From Cokeromyces recurvatus (lineage: Eukaryota > Mucoromycota > Mucoromycetes > Mucorales > Mucoraceae): a stretch of DNA of 64,000 nucleotides. Positions 36,812-49,256 of the stretch are shown one piece after another (the first letter of the stretch is position 1; every line of letters starts with the position of its first letter). The notes under the pieces are model-generated. The model was not told the DNA's origin. It did no database searches and saw only the letters and a list, made by a program, of their open reading frames with translations. The stretch covers positions 1,407,016 to 1,471,015 of the forward strand of contig NW_026251389.1 in assembly GCF_025118155.1 (NCBI RefSeq). Direction: 5' to 3'. A program made the position numbers and the translations under genes.

Positions 36812-39301
36812 TATTTATGTTATCAAAGAACGTTCAACAAATAAAATAAAGAAAATAAATAAAAAATAAAATAAATAAATAAAAAAAAAAAAAAAAAATA
36901 ATGTGACAGTTGGAAATGATACTTGAAATTATTCCCTAAATTTGATAGTAGGTAATTTTTGCCTTCTGATGAAAGTTGTAGTAAAGTACACAGTTCTACT
37001 AAAGATTATACATAACATTTATGAGTTACAAAATAAAATGAGCAACAAGCCATTACTTAGCCAACATATTCATGTAGAAAAATAGTCCCTCTCAAATAAC
37101 ATATTAATAAATACTGCAGTGGAAATACAAACATCAGTCATTAAAAGTTAGTATTATAAATAGATAGTACCTCCCCCCTTTTTTTTATTGATTACATAAT
37201 ATATAAGTATAATAGATATTTTTAGTTCTCAACTGCTCTTTGAAAAGAAATTAATTAATAGGATTTACCATGTGAAGGTAAAAGCTTAATAGAACCCAAA
37301 ACGATAGTAGGCAAGAGAAAGTCAACTGGTGACAACCTTTGCAACTGCTGAATTTAAGAATGTTGTAGTGAACTAACAAAGAGGAACAGAGGAAATATAA
37401 GGGACTGGCATGTTCTAATACTGCATATAAACTATATGTTTTATTAGTTCATTAGCAATAACATTTAAATTTGACAGAGTAAAATATCCCATATCTGTAA
37501 CAATAGCCTATATATACTTATATTAAAGACTGTAATCAAATATCTGCAGAGAGAGAGAGAGAGAGGAAAAGATAATAGGTTTGCGATATTTTTTGTAGTT
37601 TGTAAACGATAAAAGTCATGTAATGAAATCATGCTTCTTATCTTATCCATAAAAAGATGCATAATATTAAGAATTGGATAAAAGTACAATATGTGAATCT
37701 ATTTTAATATCCTATTTGAAGATAGCCAAACTATACATGACAGTATACTTTCAAAAGGCAGTCCTGATCCTTTAAATTTCCCTCCTAATTTAACTGAGGT
37801 ATACTATATATATGTTTTTGAATCAAGTTGATCAGCTTGGCAGATACAGCATAACGTATATTATTGTAATTGACTTTAAACTTCATATTTTTATTTATTT
37901 ATTAAAATAGAACACATTGATGTTAATAAAACAGCCTAAAGAATGATAGGATCTTATTAGGTCTGAAAATAAACTATAGTGTGCTATCTAATACTATAAA
38001 TGATTGTCTATATCAGTTGAAAGCTTATTTTTCTTTTCTTATAATACTTTCTTTATATATTAACTAATGATGCATATATCGTGTACTTGAAATCATTTAT
38101 TGAACATGGTTATTTACGTTTTTTCCCCTATTTTTTTTTCTTCTCTTTTTTAACAAGTGCTGTTTTATAGAGAAGCCCAATACTCTCATATGTCCAACTG
38201 CTCAATATTTTGGGTATAACAAGGTTTTAATTAAAACTAACCTGACAGTAAATTGATATAAAACCAATTATATTTATTGCTAAGAATAATATTAAGTTTA
38301 AAAGACCTGCACTACAACACTTATCTTTGATGAAAAGCATTCTACCGATCTATGTTAGTAAGACTTAGACTGCAAATAGTACTCAAACGCTAATAGGAAA
38401 GTAAAATGATACTTATATTTCGATAATGACAGGATATCACCTAGAATAAGTATTTATCACAATACTACTCTCAATCACCTCTACAGTAGTAAATTGAATT
38501 CTATTATTCAAAGTGTTAGTTACGTTAGAGATAACTGTGCATGCTTTAACTTTGATGTAATGATTATCAATGTTTGCAAGATTAAATATACTTCGATCTC
38601 TTACGAGGGTCAATTATCAACTAGCAAATGTCATGATTGAATGATATAATATATATACAAAGGGATAACTATCTGTATTAAGGACGATCTAATTGCTTGG
38701 GATAACTATCACAATTCTTATATTATATAAAGCCTTTGTGATAATATGACGATTATCAAAGTTATGTAATCAGAGTTAGTTAATAGAATTTGGGTATATA
38801 GTATCTAATCATGTAAATCTAATTTATTTATGCAGCTTTTTATGATTTGTGAATCAGCCAAAAATGTGAAGTGCCTTATTAACAATAACGAAGACTACTT
38901 AGTCTTAACTAAATATATTCTTCTAGTTCCTTTTTTTTTTTTTTACTTTAGACATACTAAACTTTCATCTATAAGTATTTACTGTTTAAAATTATAAATA
39001 AAGATGAGCAGCTTTTTTGGACCTTTTGCTAGGTTCTTTTGATTTCAAATATTCATTTGTTTCTAGTTTCTTTAAAAGTGAGAAAAGTGTATTCAGGTCC
39101 TGACCTGTTAAAAAAAATGTGCCCGCATTCTATTTTAGGAAAGAAAAAAGAATTAATAAAGATTGTTTGCGTAACCTTAAGTTTGATCCACTTCTCCTTA
39201 ATGTAATACCAAAGGAGTAAAAAAGGATATTTTATTTAAAGAAAAATTATTATTATATTATTGCATTTCTTTTCTTTTTTTTCCTGAAGAAGCAGTATAA
39301 A
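36812..39301. other. 2.5-kb gene-poor region
   Basis: AT-rich with a short GA-repeat at about 37550-37565. I could not find coherent coding pieces on either strand. Its right end is the upstream region of the Thr-rich membrane protein gene. Confidence 0.55.
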
Positions 39302-40531
39302 ATGCCAGAAGAATCTGCTGTTACTTCAACTAAAGAAGCTCACAATATAGAAGCACAAGCTACTTCATTCGAAAATGCTGCAACAGATATAAAAACTACA
39401 TTATCTGAAGATGCAGTATTAACTGTAAAAACAACTACTACTACCGAACAAGCAATTACCACCAAAGTGCCTGTTGTTGCTACAACTACTACCAAACAAG
39501 CAATTGCAACCAAAGCGCCCGTTGTTGCTACAACTACTGCCGAACAAGCGGTTACTAGCAAAGCGCCTATCGTTGCTGCAACTACGGCTACATCAATAGC
39601 TCCTATAAAGGCTACTACTGATTCTGCTACTTCTACAAAGATTGAAGCATCAGTAATCATAAATACCGAATCAAGTGTTCAGCCAACTCATACAGTAAGC
39701 TATAGTACGTCTAAAAATCAGGTATTGCCTTCCACGACAGGAAGTTTTACAAGCGTATCTTCTTCAACTAGTGTTCCTACTGCAACATCTACTAAAAGCG
39801 CTAAAAATAGTAGCTCGAGCAACTGGAGCCTTATTGGTGGGATTGTAGGAGGAGTAGTTGCCATTATTTTGCTAGGAGCATTTGCTGTATTAATGATTCG
39901 TCGTAGACGTCGTCGAGCAAGAAGACGTAATAGTACTCGCGCCAGTCGTACGATGGATGAGCTGTTTTCACCTGATGGAATGGCAATGAATAGAAACACA
40001 GATGTATATCAAACTAAGACTACAGCAATACAAGATCATGATAATGATTGGAATCTTCCTTCTGATGATAGAAAATTTCAAGCTGATACAACTAAATATA
40101 CAACAGATGCTTCTCATACTACTTCACCCGTTATGGCTTACAATGGTAAATTGCAACAACAAACATATAACGTACAATACTATGATCAACAACAATCTCC
40201 ATCTCCACATTACCAAGATGTTACATATTCATCACAGCGTCATCAACAAGATAATTATTATGACCCACAATATTATGATGGACAACCAGAAGTCATATAT
40301 CATCAACAAGATCTGTATTATCAACCTGCAGATACGAGTCAATATGCTTATCAACAAGGTTTTGAACAAAAACAGCAATTAGACTCAAATTATACTAATA
40401 CAGCCAATGATTACTATAGTCAGCCAAACTCCAACAATAAACAAGACCACCATGTCGACCCATATTCTACTAATACAACAGACAATTATTATAAGCAATC
40501 AAACACTAATAATCAGCAACATTACCATTAA
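39302..40531 (+). CDS. Thr-rich single-pass membrane protein (Mid2/mucin-sensor-like)
   Basis: A single 409-codon frame. Residues 1-170 are Thr/Ala/Ser-rich and contain three imperfect 17-residue repeats (TTTEQAITTKVPVVATT type), typical of O-mannosylated cell-surface stalks. One transmembrane helix follows (LIGGIVGGVVAIILLGAFAVLMI) and is stopped by RRRRRRARRR. The cytoplasmic tail is rich in Gln, Tyr, Asn and Asp. The layout resembles fungal wall-stress sensors and Mid2-like proteins, but no WSC or other defined domain is seen. No classical signal peptide precedes the stalk; either a missed upstream exon supplies it or the helix acts as a signal anchor. Confidence 0.7.
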   Translation: MPEESAVTSTKEAHNIEAQATSFENAATDIKTTLSEDAVLTVKTTTTTEQAITTKVPVVATTTTKQAIATKAPVVATTTAEQAVTSKAPIVAATTATSIAPIKATTDSATSTKIEASVIINTESSVQPTHTVSYSTSKNQVLPSTTGSFTSVSSSTSVPTATSTKSAKNSSSSNWSLIGGIVGGVVAIILLGAFAVLMIRRRRRRARRRNSTRASRTMDELFSPDGMAMNRNTDVYQTKTTAIQDHDNDWNLPSDDRKFQADTTKYTTDASHTTSPVMAYNGKLQQQTYNVQYYDQQQSPSPHYQDVTYSSQRHQQDNYYDPQYYDGQPEVIYHQQDLYYQPADTSQYAYQQGFEQKQQLDSNYTNTANDYYSQPNSNNKQDHHVDPYSTNTTDNYYKQSNTNNQQHYH

Positions 40532-41779
40532 ATTCTACATAATTAGCTTATTCATTTAAAAAAAAAAAAGAAAAAAAAAGGCTTATATAGAATATATTAT
40601 ACATGTATACATGTGCATATGTATACTGCATATCAAGTCATATCGTATATTTTGTAATGTATATTCTATAATAAATTCTATTCTTTATGTATTCTTCACA
40701 ATTAAATATTTATACTTGTATCTTTTCGCAATAAATATAATGAAATTCACGTAGTTATTTTTCAGTAACTGTGAGAATTAGTAGACTTGCAAAGGTGAGA
40801 AGATCTTAACTAACTTAAAAAAAAATATTATGTAAGAGATAGATCTAATCGTATCTGTTAAGCTTTTTAATTAAAGGTTTTTGTCAAATTATCATTTTTT
40901 CCCTCCCTTAAAACCAAAAATGTACAAGAAATCAATAATTTAACACAGACTACATTTAATCTTCGTCTCACTATGAAAAAATAAGCAATTAATGGCTAAC
41001 AAGTATCAAAAAAGTCAACTCTAATAAAACTATTGTATGTTTTTATAATTTTAAAAAAAAAACTAAGGCTAAACTCTTACAATAAAGCTATTTATTTGGA
41101 AATAGTTTTAATTTCTAACATCAAATATAGAGATTATCATCTGGTCATTTTATACTAATGATCTGAATATAACCATTTATTTAAATAAAACGTTTGAAGT
41201 AAATTTATATAGTGTTATTAAAAAAAAACTTTTGAGAATGAAGTATATTGTTAGAGTACTTTTTGATATTAGTAAACTACAAAAAAAATCTTTTAAATAA
41301 AGTAGAGTATAGTAATACGTTGGTATAAGCTATAATGATCTAATAGTATAACTCTTTGTTAATTTGTAACTAATTTTTTTAGCATAAAAATCTATTAAAA
41401 CAACAGACTTAAAAGCAAAAATAAAAATTGCATTAATAATTATGTAAGAATAAAATGATAGAATTTTAAATTAAATATGTTTCTTTTTGATTTCCCAACA
41501 TCTTTATGTTAAAGGAAATTATTAGTTTTTATTAGCTTTAATAGTAGATCAAAAAAAATTTAAGCGAAAGTAGTAGATATTATATATTGTGTACATTCAC
41601 AGACATTAGTATTGTTAATAAAGCATATAACATAATTAGATGTATAGGTTATGAAGAAGTATATATAAATAAGCTTAAATCCTTTCTTCCATAATATTTA
41701 TCCAAGTACTTTTAATCTAGGTTAAATAAAGGGTAATTAACTCTGATTACATTATATTAGAGATCGTCCAATAAGTATA
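40532..41779. other. AT-rich intergenic region
   Basis: 3' flank of the membrane-protein gene, then highly AT-rich sequence with no gene I can support. Confidence 0.6.
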
Positions 41780-42153
41780 AAAAAAATTATTTGATGTTAA
41801 ATCGTAACAGTCGCTACCAAAGTTCAAGTTCTCGATCTCTTGTTTGTAATTTTCTTCCAAAATTAAAGTAAGCTTGACATAGTTGAGCTTGGCTACTCGC
41901 TTTAACAACAGTATCGCTATCAGCAGTTTAGAGAATTCAGGAAGATGTTCTACAGAGACTGGTATACTTAATATGTTTTTATTATAAATGAGGATTTTAT
42001 CAGAAGAGAGCAGATAAGATACATAAATAGGCAGCTTGGTACCTTATTAATGACAAGCCACGACTTCTAGCTGCTCTATGAGGACATGAATTTTAACTTG
42101 CTTTGAGCAAAGATACAGCATATTCTTTTTTTCAATAATTCTCCGTCGAAGAT

Positions 42154-42186
<33 letters not shown>

Positions 42187-42310
42187 AATTCAAAAGAAAT
42201 CGAAGACTAAGTAACTGAATTACTGCATTTTCATATTTCCGATCAGGAACTTTTGTTTTCGCTAGATAATTTTTAAAATGTTTATAGATGGTGCTTTCGT
42301 CTTCAATCAA
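41780..42310 (-). pseudogene. Unrecognised accessory gene remnant with internal poly-A
   Basis: The minus strand reads IEDESTIYKHFKNYLAKTK, VPDRKYENAVIQLLSLRF, then an A-run of about 26 nt (42159-42184 on the plus strand), RRRIIEKKNMLYLCSKQVKI, and, out of frame, SDTVVKASSQAQLCQAYFNF. The pieces look like real protein, and the last resembles a segment I associate with multi-copy accessory genes of Mucorales, but stops and frame changes interrupt it. Function unknown. Confidence 0.35.
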
Positions 42311-42879
42311 GGTAAGTATGTTAATAATAGGGTAAGTGTTTGAAAAAAAAATATACGTATTTATTTCTTAAAAAAAAAATAGAATATTGCTCTTATGTTT
42401 TCAATAACACGAAATAACCAATACACTATAAATTAATTAGACTTTAATAGGGTGCCATTTTCCCCAATTTATACTGGCCAAACAATATTTTCCTTCTAGG
42501 TTATTGTTAATCAGTGTTACCAATCGCCACAGAATCGAGCTCATCTATGGTATGTGTCTAGTTTGGTTAACTGCAACTAGTATATAAACATCGTCTTGCG
42601 TTCAATTTATAAGATTAATACTTGTTTAACATTACTTGAAAAAAAAACCCACCTTCATGCCCTTTTTCTCTTCGTGTTGGCTATTTTGCATGCATATTCA
42701 ATGAAGAGCTAATTGGGGCAGCATTGATTGTTAGTGCAGCTGACATTGTCTGACTGTCTTATTGACACTATGAAATAAAAAACGAATAATAATAACAGTA
42801 TATATAAACAATAATAATATAGAATATATACCTCTATACTATTAGATATAACATTCAATTTAGTGAAATATGTCCATCT
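42311..42879. other. Spacer, no clear feature
   Basis: AT-rich with short A-runs and no supported gene. It may contain the unrecognisable 5' part of transposase copy C. Confidence 0.5.
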
Positions 42880-43400
42880 CTATTAGGAGGGGTAATTTCT
42901 ACAATTGGTATGATTAAGTTGAGCTAAAGAAAATCTGGGAACATATAAAAAGAAGAAGTTTGTAGAAAAGGGAGAACACAAAAAAAAAGGGTATCTCATG
43001 ATATGGTGTCTGTTACTAGGAGTACTACAGGCGGGCACTATGTCTTCAATCTATTAATAAAATCATGGATATTATTGATGACTTTCTTGAAATGAAAGAA
43101 TAGCTTTCATTATTATAAATAATACACTCATTTATATTCCCCAAACAGAGTTAATTCCATAGTTAGGAAAAGAGACTAACTGCCTGTTTATATTTCTTCT
43201 TATACACCTCAACTCAACCCTATTGAGCAGTTTTGGGAACTATCATGTATGTGAAAGAGAGTGTCAAACAATATAAACATAGTGATGTGAAATAACTTAT
43301 TTCATGAAAGGTTGAGGCCAAGTAGTGAATCTGTACTCGTTTAAACACCTTTGAAACTTTATCCTGTACTTGGTAAATTAATCTGAAAATTGTTGAAACA
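42880..43400 (+). pseudogene. Decayed Tc1/mariner-type DDE transposase, 3' half (copy C)
   Basis: The most telling piece is SSYTPQLNPIEQFWEL at about 43194-43243, the classic third-catalytic region of Tc1/mariner transposases (family form PPYSPELNPIEQFW). Upstream, in other frames, are STTGGHYVFNLL and KIMDIIDDFLEMKE, matching the region before the second catalytic Asp. Stops follow soon after. The 5' half is not recognisable. Confidence 0.7.
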
Positions 43401-44030
43401 AGTTCCTTACATTTATAGCCGTTTATATTAATATTATTACAATCAAATACAATAAAGTAGTGGGTAAAGTAAATTTCGATAAAGAGTAATAACCAAATAA
43501 GCTTCGACCAATTGAAGTTCAAAAAGAAAGGTGGTGACTACTATTCACAAAAAGAAAAAAAAAAGTATCCAATTGACAGTGAACGTATGTAGCGTACATG
43601 CTAACTCCCATTTTAAAAATAAAGAATGATCGTCCCCAATTAATTATTGCTGCTGTTGTCTGAATTTAAAGTCCATATTATCGGAAAGCTCCCCCACATA
43701 CACAAAAAAAGGAAGTTATTACCAATTAAGGAGGAGAAAAGGGTTTTATTTCTTTTTTTGTTGCTCTTTACCAAACTATAGGGTAACTATAACAAACAAA
43801 ACAAAAAATCTTGATTCTTTAAGTTAACATATTATATTTACATACCTTCACATCAATTTTTCTTTTTTTTTTTTGTTCGTATTATTTGTATTCGCTGGGA
43901 ATTTTATATTTTACTTATATCAAATAAAAATTGCTCTCTCTTTCTCTCTCTCTCTCATTTTTTTTTAATTCTTTTTTATAATTTAAATTGATCAATTATT
44001 AAAAAAAAAATATATAAAATAAAAATTAGA
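43401..44030. other. Upstream region of MAPKKK gene
   Basis: T-rich with a CT-repeat at about 43931-43956 (common in fungal leaders), then a short A-rich 5' UTR before ATG 44031. Confidence 0.6.
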
Positions 44031-47000
44031 ATGGCTAATGTAAGAAGAGTACATTGGACTCAACATGATACAGAAATTGATGACCAACCACTAAAGCAAG
44101 AGGAAGTAGCCACACAACAACCTTCTTCTCCTACTAATTCTACTGCACAAGGTTATAATAGCAATAATAATACCAATAACCTAAATTCAGCTATAACTAC
44201 AACTCCATGGCCATACATGAATACCAATTTTGCTACTCCTATAATACCCCACAACCCTTATCAAGAGGAAGATGACTATAGTGACGATGAAGACCAAAGT
44301 AATAGTGATGACGACGACGAAACAGCTTTTAATCAACTCTATTCTCGCAACCAATCCTTTGCATCTTCTTCGGTGGCACCAGAAATTAGTCATGAACGAC
44401 TTGAATGGCAACAGATGCTTCAGTCAGTTCTGTTAGGCGAAGTCATCAAGTCCGAAAAAAAACGTTTATCGAGCACAGACAAATTTACAAAAGAAAAGCC
44501 TACACAAGAGATTTGGTTATCCATTAGAGCCATTTTGCGAGGTCGCAACGAAATACAGGAACAAAAATCTTTAGATGACAGTCGTAAAGAAATCGATGGT
44601 GTCCTAAAGATGGTTATGGACTTTAAAATTAATAAAGACGAAAGTGGTTCAGCTTTACAAAAGGTAGCTGAAGTGCTAAAGAATGTTGATCGAATCGAAT
44701 CACTCTATACAACACGTGCTGAAATGATTTTAGCTCATCCGCAGTATGGTTCTCTTGAATTTCAAACTCGTTTAGATGCTCTTAATTCATGGTGTACCAT
44801 CACACGTAGTCTTAGCATGCAATACAAGATCTTGAGAGACTGGACAGGTTCAGAGGATTTGGAAATTGCACGCAAAAAGCCCTCTGCAGATGATCTTACA
44901 GACGAGACAAAGAATCACAAGGAAAATAACGACATCTCCTTTGTCGAACGGCTTTTAAAAGAGTCAGCACTTCAAGATACCTTTGATAAACGAACGCTGT
45001 CAGCTCTTAATTCACTTCTTGTCAAGTCTAAGGAAACTATGATTCATAATTCAGCACAATTTAAGGAGATGAATCTACCTTCTTTTATTTCACAATTACG
45101 TCAGTTAGCTTATTTTCCTATTTCGCTTGTAGAAGAAGCCTTAAAGCTTCGCTTGGAGTACAAAAGTCGAATGCAAGAGCCACCAAAACAGATGGTAGAT
45201 GCTATGATGGAAGATTATCGAGGGCTACTTTCTTTAGCTTGTCGAGTGAAACGTGAATATGAGGAATTGACACATTCAGCTCCTGGATGGAAATTAGACG
45301 AAGACGAACCTGTTGATCATAATTATGATAATGTCTTGATGGAATCAGTTCGATTTTATTTCAAGCTGATTACCTGGAAATTAAATCTGGAAAAGGAGAA
45401 CAATTTAAGAGAAAAGGAAGTGATGGAAAAGGAATGGGCTTTCTTGCAAGATACAGTCTGTCAGACAGTTGATAAAGCAGATTGGGAATGTGCAGAACAA
45501 TTTTGGTAAAATTCCCTAGTCATTTTTTTTTATTTACTTGTTTACTTAGTATATTTTATTTTGATATAAACATATAGTTCTTTGACAAATCGTTTATTAG
45601 CAGATGTGATGCATGATTATATATCAAAATTAAAAGTCCCGCCAGAATCGGTGGATGGAGGTATTGAAATAAAATATACAAAGTTATTACACACTATGCG
45701 TATGAGAGCAAGAAAGCTACTTCAATTTGCAAGGTATGCTCTTTATATTTGTCTACATACTTTTGTTGATTAATTAATAAAAAATATATATACATATATG
45801 TATATGACTAGATTTTTTATAAGTCAATTCGAAAATTCAGCAGAATATGTAGTAGATACAGAGAATATGGATAAATTTATTACATGTCTAGTGGAAACGG
45901 GCCATTTTTTAGTATATACTGGGGCATTTGAAGAAGATAGGATTTATGTAATTGCATCGCCATCTTTATACGGTCGAGAGGATGTAATTCGAACTTTGGT
46001 TCGATCCTGTTTTGCACGTAAACAACAACCACCTTCTACACCCCTTTCACCAAATGATCTCAACATACACGACTCAGAATATGATGATTATATTTTAATC
46101 TTCTCTCCATGGCAAAATATTATGTGGACAGGAGATGTTGTTGAAGTGCCTACTCCCTTTATTCATTTAGGAATCAAAACTAGACGTGTAAGGTTGACAA
46201 CGGGGGATGCGCAACGATTAGCTTCTGCTAAGGCTTCCTTCTGGAATGCTGTACAACACTCGGGTATTGAAATTATCCAAGAGCATCGTGCTCATATTCC
46301 AAGAATTAACAAAGAACTCTATAAAATCAAAATGACTGTCTTTAAATTGGCTGACTCTACCATCTCAAGTGTGAGTACTATTCGTGATCAAACAATGGGA
46401 TTAGGTTGTCAAGAACTGGTTGAAGAGTGTTTTAGTTTTGCAAGTGATTTTGGTATGCGAGCATCCAAGTTCCTAGAATTAGCTGTCCGACTTCAGTTAG
46501 ATCTTAAGCTTGTTCGATTAGCAATTGATTGGATTTGTTTCATTACAGATGACTGTATCCCATCAGATCGAAAGACATTCCGTTGGGCAGTAGCAGCCCT
46601 TGAATTTGTTCATCTCATGACACGTGGCGTCAATATTCTTGCATTAACAGAAAATGAATTTGCTACTCTTCAAAGCAAAGTTGCACGATGTGTGGCGCTC
46701 CTGATATCTCACTTTGATGTTCTTGGTACACGTTATACGTACGAACTTCAACTCAAAGAAGATCAACAACGTCGTCGTGGACTGACTGCTAAACGCAATT
46801 CATACTTGTCTACCAAAACAAGTACTGAAAAGGATAATATTACAACAAGTTCTACATTTGGAGCAGCCAACGATGCAGCTAGTTCTGGCGGTGGTGGTGT
46901 TACTTATACCCGTGATAACTGGATGCGTAAAATATCTGAAATTGAAGCTAAACGTACAGAGATTGAACAAGAACGTAAGATAATTGGTAAAATCTTGGAT

Positions 47001-48464
47001 GACCAAAAACCTGAAGATCAGTCTTTGGTCTTTTTGGCGCCTTCTTCATCAAATATTTCATTCAGCTGGCAGCAAGGTCGATTCATTGGAGCTGGTACTT
47101 TTGGTTCTGTCTATTTAGCTATTAATTTGGATACATCAACGGTTATGGCGGTCAAAGAGATACGATTCCCAGATTCAAATTCTTTATCAGCTTTACACAA
47201 GTCAATTAAAGAAGAAATGAAGGTGATGGAGATGCTTCATCATCGAAATATTGTTCAATATTATGGCATGGTACCCCCTTTTTTTTGTCGATATTTGTGT
47301 ATGAGAAAATTCAATATTAATTATGCCATTTTTTTTAATAGGAAGTGCATCGCGATCGTGTATACATATTTATGGAATACTGTGAAAATGGTAGTTTAGG
47401 TGCTCTTCTAGATCATGGTGGTCGTATAGAAGATGAACTTTATATTGTGGATTATGCATACCAGTTACTAAGCGGACTTGCTTATCTCCATGAAAATAAC
47501 GTGGTTCATCGTGATATTAAGCCAGATAGTAAAGTATACATCTATATCTATATCCATATAAATATTGATTTTTTTTTAATCCTTTCTTCCGTTAAGATAT
47601 TTTGATTGATTATCAGGGCCAATTGAAATTAACCGATTTTGGTGCATCAAAGATTTTGGTACAAGGTCAAAAAACTATGGGACGTACGACTATGAATCTG
47701 CATGTTGGCAGTTTAGCGGGCACTCCTATGTATATGGTAAAAAAAAACAAAAAGATAATATAACCTTTTTTTTCTTTCTTTTAATATATCATTATATATA
47801 GGCGCCTGAAGTTATTACGGGTAGTGATACAGGACGTAAAGGGTCTATGGATATTTGGTCTCTTGGATGTTGTATAGTTCAAATGGCTACTGGACGTCGT
47901 CCCTGGAGTACATTAGAAAATGAATGGTCAGTGATGTATCATGTCGTTACTGGTCATCCACCGCTTCCTGATGCTTCACAACTGTCTAGTCAAGGTATTG
48001 ATTTCTTAAAGAAATGCTTTATTCGTGACCCTAATAAGCGACCTTCTGCCGAGGAATTATTAAATCATCCCTGGATTACAAATTACCTTGAAAGTTATTA
48101 TTCAGAAGAAGCTCAGTTACCTCCAACTGAAGGACAAGATGGCGTCGAAGATGGTATTGTGAGTGATAATCAATGGATTGACACAACATCACCACAAGAA
48201 CGATCGATTATCGGAAACGATATGCCGCCTATAATGAGATCAGTTGGTGGTAGCTCAGCACATAACTCATTAGATCGTCCATTAGTACGAAGTACGCCTA
48301 ATAGTTTAGCGATTGATGGTATAGTGAGAAGTATTCCAAATGGTTTAGCAATTGAAGGGATGACGGCCAGTCTTGAAAATGGTGCGCAGGCACAAGCTTA
48401 TTTCAAAAATATTGCGGCCCAGCATGCGAAAGACGTTCAATGGGATACTAATAGTAATGCATAA
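44031..48464 (+). CDS. Ssk2/Ssk22/Wis4-type MAPKKK of the HOG stress pathway
   Basis: Six exons: 44031-45505, 45578-45733, 45812-47270, 47342-47528, 47597-47736, 47802-48464, giving 1359 aa. A long N-terminal region contains an acidic patch (SDDEDQSNSDDDDE) and helical segments characteristic of MEKK4/Ssk2 proteins. The kinase domain starts near residue 961: GAGTFGSV (P-loop), VMAVKEI (catalytic Lys), HRDIKPDN (catalytic loop), DFGAS and GTPMYMAPE (activation segment), DIWSLGCCI. In yeasts Ssk2/Wis4 receive osmotic and oxidative stress signals from a response regulator and activate the Hog1/Sty1 MAPK kinase. A C-terminal tail of about 130 residues follows the kinase. Confidence 0.9.
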
Positions 48465-49256
48465 CAATACCATCTTTTCTACTTGTTTATATGTATATGT
48501 ATATATATTTATTTATATGTATATGTATATATTTTTATTTATATGTATATATATGCCTTACATTTATATAATATAAATCAAACCCTTTTTCTTATATATA
48601 TAATAGAATAAAAAAAGGTGAAATTGTGTGTATACATACAACATGTATATATTTCATATTATTCATCATTTTATTGATTAAAATTGAAGTCCTTTTTATC
48701 AATCAAAGGATTGCTTCAGATTTCCTATCATATAGAAAGATAAGCGTAAGGAGCCATATAAAAACTTAATCAGGTAAAATAGGTTCAAAATATCTATTTG
48801 TAATATAGGCTTAAAGAAATATGCATTCTTTGATTAATTTTTTATTATTAAACTTGACTCTATGTGAGTTACATAGTATGGGATATATTAAATAATAATC
48901 ATTATTACATAATACAATATATATACACATATAATTAATTATTACTGGTAATGACTATAAAATGGATATTATGCTATACTAGTTTTGTTTGAATAATCTC
49001 TTTAACATGCAATGTATGATGGTTTGTTTCTATCAACCTAGTTATAAAGATAACTGCAATCGTAACAAGATGAAACTCGGAGATGCATGTAATGTTTTTA
49101 ACATCATCAGTGAATACATTCCATCAAATTTGTAGAGTTTCTTTTAAGTCAATTATGATTAAAAGCAACTTATTTAAAGATTTAGAAGCAACTGAACTTT
49201 AGGAATATTTTTTTTAAAGCATGGAGTAGTATTATTCATATTTGCAAGAACAAGGA
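48465..49256. other. MAPKKK 3' flank rich in TGTATATA, then AT-rich spacer
   Basis: The 200 bp after the stop hold four copies of TGTATATA (48498, 48524, 48544, 48644) embedded in TATG repeats. The rest shows no gene. Confidence 0.6.
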
